DNA of 64,000 bases. Origin: Porodaedalea pini (taxonomy: Eukaryota > Basidiomycota > Agaricomycetes > Hymenochaetales > Hymenochaetaceae). The stretch spans positions 248,001 to 312,000 of the forward strand of contig NBAY01000046.1 of assembly GCA_002794775.1 (NCBI GenBank). The letters run 5' to 3'. A model generated the notes under the pieces. That model was not told the origin of the DNA. It did no database searches and worked only from the letters and a program-made list of their open reading frames with translations. Both the position numbers and the translations under genes were made by a program. Shown piece after piece: positions 55,962-64,000 of the stretch. Position 1 is the first letter of the stretch. Each line of letters starts with the position of its first letter.

Positions 55962-57382
55962 TCGCGTGAGGTCAACGGTTATTTTCCTTTCGTCTAGCTT
56001 TCTGTCGCTACTCCCTCATTCATGAGAATGTGCATGAGTAGTCGGAACGTATATTCAAACAACGATATTTCGCCCCAGTATAATCTCGCAGAAGGAACTC
56101 TGAACAATCTGTAAAGTCTGTATTTAGATTTCTACTTTTCGTGGATATGGAATGTGCTTTGTTATGTCTAAACGTTTTCCGTGTACTCTTAGTACTCAAC
56201 TGTTTAATGTTTCTACTAACAAGTACGGTATTGAAATTCTCAAAGCCATGCAGAACAAAAGTCTGCGCCAGTACGAAAGCCTCGCAGCCTGGACCACATT
56301 GTAGCAAATGCGCAGTATTTCAATAAGTAAGAATAGCAGTCATATAATTTGTTTTTACATACTTTGTTTAAAAACTTCGCAGGATAACGAATACGATAAC
56401 TTTACGCAAAGGAAGCTGACAGGATTAAAAGTCATCATCGTTATCATCTTTAGTTACTTTAGTATCATCCTCATCTGCAGCTCGGGCCTCTATGCCCTTC
56501 TTTCCCTCTGGTTGCTGTCCACTTCCTTTATCCTTTCATTAATGGCGCAAGTGGTGTCGTCCCATTAGACATCCCATCGGGACTGATCGGGATTTCAATG
56601 TGTGCGATTCCCACGGGGATTTGATGTGTCCTTTTATGCTTCTCCTCTGTTCAAACACTTCGTCGAGAAATCTATCATGGAAGTTTACAGCAGATTGAGT
56701 ATCACCAGACGGCTTTGCTAGCTGAGAGAAGCGCCACCAGCTAGCAATTTCAATCTTCTAGAAGACCAACGTGGGATGGTGCGCTCCATCCTAGTCGTTA
56801 AGACGAGGTTACAAAAACTAGCCGGTTGCCAGTTTCTTTGAGCTGAAAATAGGCAATTTGCTGTAATTTAAAGAGCAACACGGCGGGATATATGCACATA
56901 CATCCGTATTGCCTTCAACGTCCGGATCAGTGATATAGATCGATTGAGTCTGAATATGATGCTGCCTTCGATCAAAATTTTCTGGAACTCCAACCGTTGT
57001 CGCGATCAAGCTTCTTTCGGACTCCAGCCGCGCCGAAAGGAAAGCATACTAGAACTGTACGAAGTCCATGCCGAGGTCCGATACTACTACTGTTACTAAT
57101 CCAACTCGTATTTTCTCCAGAGCCGTTGAACTGACCTTCAGAAAAGGGGTTCGTTTCTTTGTCGAACTTTCAGTTGCTACTGCGACTCGGTTTATTTACG
57201 GATCATCTTATAAACTTTCTTGCCGATCTTCACTGAAGCTTTGCCGAAATGAAACATAATATGGGCGAAGAAGAAACCGGGCGGCGAGAGACGGCCTTCT
57301 CTGTCCCGCAGTCGCTGGTCTCCTTCACGACCTTTTCATCTCTTCGCTGAACGCTGCGTGCTAGAGTCTGAGATTTGAAGCC
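55962..57382. other. Intergenic between the cluster 2 copies
   Basis: No gene recognised. A frame at 56308-56568 is hydrophobic but lacks any supporting structure. The region holds the second copy of the CACTTCGTCGAGAAAT motif (near 56650). Its last 300 bases resemble the region upstream of the first copy (AAAACCC/GAAACC..., and GAGCACG-CCTCGACGA at the starts). Confidence 0.4.
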
Positions 57383-59316
57383 ATGAGCACGACCTCGACG
57401 AACATAGTGATCAACAACACGGCGAGTCATCATTGTTGATTACATGTAACCGTGCCATTTTGACATTTGGATACTTCAGTATGGGGCTCTGTACATAGGT
57501 GTGGTGTGAGTTCGATGTTGACTTGACCTCTACATCTGGATCGCTAAAGTAAATTGTATTATACAGGGTAGCCATGGCGTAAGTGAAGCGAAGTCATAAC
57601 GATGTAACGTCACTGACCGTAAGTTGACAGGCTCTGGGCAGTAGCTTCGGTTCAGTTGTACTACTACTTCAACGTACGTGTCTGTTTCTAAACTGTGATT
57701 GTCTTATGCTTTTCTCTTCTTGCAAACACAGCAATATCCGAACGACACATGGCATCTGAGAGTCCTGGTACATATTGCGTCCACAGTTTCGTGGAAACTG
57801 ACTGACTTGAAAGCAACGGCGCAGGTTGTCTCGGTCTGGGCACTTGACACTGCACACCAAGGCCTGATCACGCATGCATGCTACCTTTATCTCGTTTCGA
57901 ACTACGGCAACCCGACGTTTCTCCTTGTGATCGTGCCAACGCTTGAGGTACGTGAGGACGAATTGTGAAATGCTTTGCATCCAATTGATTATTGTATTGT
58001 GGTGTGGTATAGGTCATGGTTCTTCTCAGCGTACGTCTCGTCCTCTGCTTAAGCCTAGAACACAATTTCATTCTCGATGTTTAGGCTATTGTCTGTTTGT
58101 TCGTCCAGACTTTCCTGTTGTACCGCGTATGGAGGTGTAAGTGTCTTTCTTCTGAGGTGCTTATGGGGGCTAAATGTGATTCTCAGTAAGCGACAAAAAT
58201 GTATTGCTTGTGGGTCCATTGTCAGTCCTCGCCATCGCACAGTTCATCGCGACAACAAGTGCATTATCTCTTTCCCTCGCTATGCATACGTTCAACTAAC
58301 AATCGGGTTTCGTATTTGCAGTCTTCTTCGACAAAGGGTATTTGTTCACGTTTCCGGACTTGCATCTAATGCTTATAGGAGCTTAATCAGCTTTCACATG
58401 GCGTCTTTTTCAGAAGTGCCGTCCATCGCATGGTTGTCGAAGCTATCGAACAGCCTCGCCGCAGCGACGGATATCTGCATTGCTATCACGCTCATTTTCC
58501 TTCTGAACCGCTCCCGGACCGGTTTCAAGCACTCCGAGACGATGATAAATCGTCTCATTCTATTTACGATCAACACCGGAGCGCTTACGAGCCTCTGCGC
58601 ACTATTCGCCGTCCTATTCGTGCGTGTCCCTTTGCTTCCCTCTTGCCTGATCTGCGACAAACCCATGATACAAACTGCCGATGTGTAGGTGTCAATCTAT
58701 CCCGATGCATTCATTTACATCGCGTTCTACGTCTGCATCAGTAGGAGTACGTCCTTCCCGCTTCATATCTACTCCTTTGATGTTAATTGCGCGTTGCAAC
58801 TTTCACTAAAGTGTACTCAAATACGCTCCTGGCAACGTGTGTTGTCTGCTTTAGCGTATCTGATAATTAACCCAGCTCACTTGACCTTAGTCTGAATGCT
58901 CGGAATGCGACGCGGGACGGCTTCGCAGCATCGTTCGATCAGGGCTCGTCGATGGTTTTATCTCATGACCGTTCAACGGTCGAACCTCGGGTAACAACCG
59001 GGGTGTGTCATACCCGCTTCTTTCGCTAGTCCATGTGACACAAACTAACTATGTTTGCTCGTAGTCACACAACGAGCGCGTCCTGGCTATCCGTGTGGAG
59101 ACGGACACAGCACATAATATGGACGACATCGATCTCGACAACCTGGAGCACGACGGAGGCAAGGTGCGTGGACTGGCACTCTAGTTGGCTGTGGTAGACA
59201 TTTGCTTTCTCTCTCTGCCGCTAACTATCTGTCTCCTTTTTGTTCATGAGCAGGTGCACGAGGATTCGGAGCATAGTTATTCGCACGACAGGAAGGCTAA
59301 CCTCTCACGGGTATAG
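57383..59316 (+). CDS. DUF6534-like membrane protein, cluster 2 copy 2
   Basis: Close paralogue of the gene at 54138, same strand. The ATG at 57383 (MSTTSTNIVINNT) joins YGALYIGVV through an intron whose donor is GC (GCGAGT), where the paralogue has GT. Then VASVQLYYYF, QYPNDTWHLRVLV, SVWALDTAHQGLITHACYLY, LVSNYGNPTFLLVIVPTLE and IVCLFVQTFLLYRVWR. Next are KNVLLVGPLSVLAIAQFIAT, AAATDICIAITLIFLLNRSR and INRLILFTINTGALTSLCAL. A VYSNTLLAT / LNARNATRDGFAASFDQGS block precedes an acidic tail (MDDIDLDNLEHDGGK) that ends at TAG 59314-59316. It is a full-length, multi-exon gene with no lesion seen in the conserved parts. Confidence 0.75.
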
Positions 59317-59887
59317 CCTTATACGAGGAAAATCACAATATGTACATTCGTTTCTCTGGGATTCTGGATTCATTCAACTGTCACTGTTAGTGTAAATACC
59401 ATACGTGTGTTTTCTAGGCACCCATAATATGCAGCTGGTCTCGTTTAATTGTTAACATGTACGATATAAAATTTGCTGAAGTCGAGCCTGATTGGTAACT
59501 CGCGGAGGCATCCTATGGCAGCTAGTCTGCCTTCATAAACATTCTATGTTCTATCTGATCACTTTCTCTACAATATGAGTCTAGTTATTCTATGTGAAGG
59601 AGACTGAAAGCATTAAAATCACCGCTGATTATTGTACTGCCCATATCTATTCTGTCTGATAAAACATATCCCCATCCATAGCTCGGTCTTTCTTTCTGGT
59701 CGTTTCGGACTCATATAGTCATTTCACGTACGGCGTAAAGCATAAGGTTCTCCGTCCTAAGTGAGCTGGAGAAAGCCATAAGCAAATAGTCTTACAAGAG
59801 ATAAGTAAAAGGACTGACCTGTTGCGCTAAAACAGTTGAATTAGTCTTGTCACGGTCTTAACTCTTCGAATGCCTCAAGCTGGGAAG
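59317..59887. other. 3' spacer between convergent genes
   Basis: AT-rich spacer between the ends of the DUF6534-like gene (+) and the transcription factor gene (-). No gene recognised. Confidence 0.5.
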
Positions 59888-61866
59888 CTATTCATGATGG
59901 AACGTCAGTTCAAGAACGAGGGCTTTGGAAACAGTGTCGCATTGAATAGGACAAAAATGCATGGAAAAACAGTGGGGAAATAGACTAGGTTTAGACGCAC
60001 AGATGAGGGGGCACGTCTGTCCAAGCGTGCGCGTCACGCCAAGCAGCGTCTCTAAATCTTCCGCTATTTCTTGGACTCGAAGCATAGCCAGTACTTGCTG
60101 GCGGGCTTCTAGCGTCGCTTCAGTCGCTTCAGTCGCGGCCGAGCTACCGGAGCGTTCAATAGACATTTCAGTGTCCACTTGAGTGTGAGTCGGAGTAGTT
60201 GGCGTAGACGAAAGCACTGCGGCCTCAGTGAGCAGGACGCGCGCAGCTGAAAGCCAGACGATCTGTAGATAAACCAGTCAGTAATACTTCCCCCTTTAAG
60301 CCTAAAAAGAATAATAACGAGGAGAATCAGGCGACCCACTCCGAGAAAGAAGTCCATTTTGTCAAGCCATCCGTGGAAGAACTCCGAGTTGCGTCTAACC
60401 AAGCTGACAATCTTGCGCACGGCGGTTCGGCACTGGGCGTCTGCCTCCGCACGACCCAAAAGCGGATACTGCAACTGGATCGTTGCCGCAAATCCGAGGC
60501 TTCGAGCAATGATTCTCATGCATGTTTCGTTTTTGGAATCTACGAACCAACTTTAATTCCTTGCAAAAGACACAAGGGCATAGTGACATTACCGTCATCT
60601 GTAGCAGAAGAAACTCCCGATGTCGAAGATGGGCCTATCGTATTATGCTCTTGAAGAGCGTCATTGAATCTTGTAATGGATTCACCAAGCCTCTCTATCT
60701 CCTCGAAGAATTTTACATCGGGAGAAACGTCTGCACGACTGCGCATTAGCAGCTGACAAAGCCTAACTCTTTAGTGGACAAATTAATTGCCATTACCGTT
60801 CTGACTACCCGCGATCCGTGTTGCTCGTTCAAACAGAGCAGCAGCGACCAAAAAAGCCACGTTTGACGAAGATGGCTGTGCAAGAATTGAATAATCTGCC
60901 GAGCCGTCAAAAAAAGCGCAGGTTGATAATGCAGCAGAGCCCAGAGTGTCGTCGACGGACAACTGCCATTATTTAATCACATCATTTAACGTAGAATGAC
61001 ACATACATACATACATTTTGGTAGTCCTCCAGGGGCCTCGGAAACGGCGAGTTGATTATGACGCCTGTCGTAGGATTATCGACAATCGCCGGCGGACAAC
61101 CCAATGCCACGTTCCAACAGCGGTCCAGCGCGTACACGGTCCAGAAAACGTTAATTCGCTCTCCAAGCTCGAGTGCGTCTCGAGGAGTGTCTAGGAGTAA
61201 GTTCCGAGACGAATCTGCGCCCAGCCCCGGAAACAATACTAGAGGCATTGCAGAATTAGGCAAATTATGCGAAGCAACAATCCGATGAAGTTCGCACGCT
61301 AATACTCCAACTCCCGCTGCAGCCATATGATAGCGTCCCTCCAGCACCCGCGCGTCATTAAAAAAGTACAGCGCGAGGAGTACTTCGGCCTGTATTGCCT
61401 GTACACGGTAACGATCCACGGTGCTGGAGTGTGCAGCCGGGATACTTTCTAAGGTGAACTTGAGATGATACGACTCATGTATAGCGTATTTAGTGTCTAA
61501 ACCTATGATGCACAATGCCCAGAGAAAGATGGACGACATGAGGCATGCATGTGGACGCAAGGGATCATCTATGGGACAAGCACTGTCTTGGAGGAAGGTA
61601 GGGATATGCAAAGCAAAATGAAGGCGCGTGGCATGGGGAAGAAAGATCTGCAATCTTCAAGACAAAAGATGTCAATGTACGCTCAACGAGTAAGGAGCTG
61701 AAATTTATTTACAGCGTTGAGATCTCAAATCCCTGATCGTTTTGCAACGTTACGGGCTGCTCAAAGTGATATTCTGGGAAACTAAGAGGCAATTCAAGTT
61801 GAACAGCCTCCGATCCAACTTCTGAGAGAACGCGCACTATTTCAGTTGATATCAAAGATGCGAAGT
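59888..61866 (-). pseudogene. Fungal Zn2Cys6-type transcription factor, C-terminal part, 5' end cut by a transposon
   Basis: The exons encode the fungal-specific transcription factor domain (middle homology region). They read ISTL, then QIFLPHATRLHFALHIPTFL, CPIDDPLRPHACLMSSIFLW, EVLLALYFFNDARVLEGRYH and MAAAGVGVLACELHRI. LGERINVFWTVYALDRCWNV and ALGCPPAIVDNPT follow. These are the usual blocks of Zn2Cys6 regulators. The C-terminal exons are Ser/Glu-rich and end at TAG 59888-59890. Toward the 5' end the coding sequence (SLISTEIVRVLSEVGSEAVQ) runs directly into the terminal repeat of a Tc1/mariner-like element at 61867-61869. The Zn2Cys6 DNA-binding part is not between here and the window edge; it should lie beyond the far end of that element. 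Confidence 0.8.
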
Positions 61867-62492
61867 TACAGCCATTTTCATAAGTCCTGCGACACGTGCA
61901 TTTCACGTGAAATGAGCCGCGTCTGAGCCAAAATGTCAAAAAATAGAATAAATGTTGATTTTCTCTGTAAATTCTGTGCAGTACCTGCTCATTAAGTACT
62001 CAAAAAATAGGCATGGTTCTCAGGAGCAGAAATATGTAAAATAGGGAGCAATACATTGACTGTGTAGGTGGGTGGAGATCAAACAAGTGCAGCCAGTCTG
62101 TTCTCTCATACATTTCCACTGAGATTCAAAAATTATGGCTCCCCTACATCTACCTATAAAATTCTTTCCCATGACTGTAAATTAAGTATATGACTATACC
62201 AACAGCTCCTGCAAGTCTGAAGCCAATCCATGCAGTATTCATGGTGCAGCAGCAAGGTTTGTGTTCCACTTTGAGCTCTTTCCACCTTCCTCTTCTCACA
62301 ACAAGTCTTGCAGCACGGGCGAGAAGACTGCTAAGATTATGATTCTTTTTGTGTAATTATCAGACACATAAAAGCCATCTTCCCTGCAAGTTTCCTGTCC
62401 ATTCGCTTTGTGCTTTGACTGCTACGCTCAAATTTCTGTGCATACTACCAACACCTGTGAGCACGTGAGCACATGTTAGCCAAGCCACCGCC

Positions 62493-63727
62493 ATGCAAAC
62501 ACAAAAGCCAACACTCTACTTCCTCCTCCTCTCAGGTCGTTCCATGATGGTTTCAGGCAAGGCACTCTCAGATGATGTAAGACACATCATATTCAGACTG
62601 TATCAGTCACGACTCTTCACCGTGCATGACCTGGCCAGGGTAATAGATATCCATCGAGCAACAATCCACCAAACTGTTGCTCAACACGAGCGCATGGGGC
62701 ATTTACAACAGGAGGGCATGAGGACCGGAAGACCAAGGTTGCTTGATTATGCGGATACACAGGTGAGTGCATTTTTTGAATTGTAATGACTTGCTGTGGC
62801 TAACTGAACTATAGTATCTCTTGAGCACGATAGAGCATCGCAAGGACCAGTACTTAGACGAGGTGAGGGAGGAGCTGGAAAGGGTAACAGGCAAGAAGGT
62901 TTCGGACACTACAGTATGGAGGTCTCTGCGCCGGGCTGGGTTCACTCTGAAGACAGTGCGGTGATGCTTATGGCTTCGCATCAGCAAACTTACTCTGCTC
63001 AAGATATCGAAAAGGGCACTTGAACGCAGCGAGTCTGCTCAGCTCCGGTACACATTGAGAATGGGATCTCAATATGAGGCAGAACAGCTCGTCTTTGTCG
63101 ACGAGAGTGCATGCGACCGACGTACCTTCTTGAGGAAGAAAGCATGGGCTTTGCAGGGTTATCAGGCATGTCGGAAAGTGATCTTTACATGGGGAAAAAG
63201 GTGCAATGCTTACCTTTATGACTGCAGATCTGACTGCTTGCCTCTTCTAGGTATTCGATCTTGCCCGCAATCACTTCGACTGGCATGCTTGACTGTACAA
63301 TACTGGAAGGATCCTTCAATGCCACCTCCTTCTCCGCATTTATCAGGGATCTCTTGGACCACATGCAACCTTGGCTGGCCCAAAACTCTGTCGTGGTGAT
63401 GGACAACTGCACAATCCACAAGTCACTGGAAATCTGTGAACTCATTGAGTCAAGGTCCGTCTATTTTGACCTGTCGTGCTGCAATGCAGGGCTCTTACTG
63501 ATCTGACTCCGCACGGGGGCATGAAGCTGGAATTTCTCCCCGTGTATTCTCCGGACTTCAACCCGATCGAGCTGGCATTCTCTCTGCTGAAATCTTGACT
63601 TCGTCGGGTCAAATTCAGTGATGAGGAAATGGATGCTTCGGTATTCATGAAGCTTTACGGTGAAACCATGTCTATCAGTGCTGCGGACTGTCGTGCTTTC
63701 TATCATCATTGCGGTTATCTCTGTTAG
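62493..63727 (+). pseudogene. Tc1/mariner (DDE) transposase, two in-frame stops
   Basis: The ATG at 62493 leads, after a leader, to an HTH segment (SDDVRHIIFRLYQSRLFTVH, then DLARVIDIHRATIHQTVAQH). A GRPRLLD hook follows. The gene has about three introns: after DYADTQ near 62763, after WGK near 63200-63250 and after ELIES near 63455. Next is YLDEVREELERVTGKKVSDT. The catalytic domain shows VFVDESACDRRTF (first Asp), VVVMDNCTIHKS (second Asp) and YSPDFNPIELAFSLLK (Glu). In-frame TGA codons lie at 62962-62964 (after LKTVR) and 63596-63598 (after SLLKS); each is one transition from TGG or CGA. The frame continues to TAG at 63725-63727. It is a recently inactivated transposase of the type often annotated as DDE superfamily endonuclease in mushrooms. 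Confidence 0.78.
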
Positions 63728-63823
63728 TGTCGGGTTTCTTCATCGAGTGGATACAGGCTTCCTTGTCACTGTCTCAACTGGTCCAACAATGTAATATATT
63801 CTGTCTATATGATGTACGCATAA

Positions 63824-64000
63824 CTACTGTTCCTTGATGTGAGAAACATCCTCCTGCGCATATCGAATGATACGATTGAGTAACCCAATGCTTGCCTCCA
63901 CTTGAGCATCAATAACCATCTTCTTGAGCCTTCCAAATTCTAAGTAAGCCAAGTCATCCAAGTGTTTAACATCATTGGCCTTGAAAACAGGTAGCAGAGA
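63824..64000 (-). CDS. Partial unknown protein, C-terminus, at right edge
   Basis: On the - strand a frame enters from the right edge and runs 58 codons to TAG at 63824-63826. It reads SLLPVFKANDVKHLDDLAYL, then EFGRLKKMVIDAQVEASIGL and RIIRYAQEDVSHIKEQ. The composition (charged, helical) looks like real protein. It lies antisense to and just behind the transposase gene. It may be a second protein of the element or a gene in which the element sits. Family not recognised. Confidence 0.4.
   Translation of the reverse strand, partial: SLLPVFKANDVKHLDDLAYLEFGRLKKMVIDAQVEASIGLLNRIIRYAQEDVSHIKEQ

Larger units (their letters stand above)
61869..64000 (+). mobile_element. Tc1/mariner-like element, left part (runs off window)
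   Basis: It begins CAGCCATTTTCATAAGTCCT after a TA at 61867-61868. Bases 61869 to about 62313 match one arm and nearly all of the 51-base centre of the palindromic elements at 1959 and 47107. A transposase gene follows (62493-63727). The right terminus is not within the window. It interrupts the transcription factor gene. Confidence 0.8.

Noticed and set aside
1..64000. tRNA or rRNA genes
   Set aside because: Scanned by eye for T-loop (GGTTCGA-type) plus D-loop patterns. The hits lie in coding exons or lack a matching D-loop. A covariance-model search could still find one.

Overview
The window looks like a chromosome segment of a mushroom-forming basidiomycete (Agaricomycetes). Host genes carry many short GT-AG introns of about 50-60 bases. 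Their families are typical of that group: a fungal Trk potassium transporter, TIM22, PPM1, Hub1, an F-box protein, small secreted proteins, and the multi-spanning membrane proteins usually annotated as DUF6534. About a third of the window is mobile DNA.

Layout. 1-1454: C-terminal part of an SF1 (Upf1/NFX1-like) helicase, + strand. 1532-3697: a hAT-like non-autonomous element with an 8-bp target duplication and a nested 849-bp palindromic element. 3902-7423: Trk-type K+ transporter, - strand. 7659-8350: a second hAT-like element of the same family. 9233-9693: possible small secreted protein. 9887-11685: flavocytochrome b2 gene with two in-frame nonsense codons. 12896-14335 and 14329-14987: PPM1 and TIM22, head to head, with overlapping start codons. 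16053-16488: small secreted, GPI-like protein.

16966-27930: three tandem DUF6534-like genes on the - strand. Between the first two lie an Hsp70 pseudogene and a mini-mariner that encodes only an HTH domain. 28.4-31.5 kb: decayed repeat DNA and an almost complete Tc1 element (29872-31470). 31619-45038: Ty3/Gypsy chromovirus A, whose gag is split by the oppositely oriented chromovirus B (33634-40059). 45-48 kb: decayed repeat DNA and a second palindromic element (47107-47951).

48857-49196: small secreted cysteine protein. 50441-50865: HUB1. 51596-53451: F-box protein. 54138-59316: two more tandem DUF6534-like genes, + strand. 59888-61866: C-terminal part of a fungal transcription factor, cut at 61868 by a Tc1/mariner-like element that runs past the right edge.

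Main patterns. (1) Both Gypsy elements show the signature of Tf1-style self-priming: the predicted 5' end of the transcript is complementary to the primer site next to the LTR. (2) Both carry almost only transition mutations, mostly at CpG. These mutations produce the stop codons and turn catalytic Asp codons into Asn, which points to CpG methylation and deamination. (3) The palindromic elements are inverted duplications of the left end of the Tc1/mariner-like element that interrupts the transcription factor gene. (4) TIM22 and PPM1 overlap by their start codons. No tRNA, rRNA, CRISPR or bacterial-type operon was seen.
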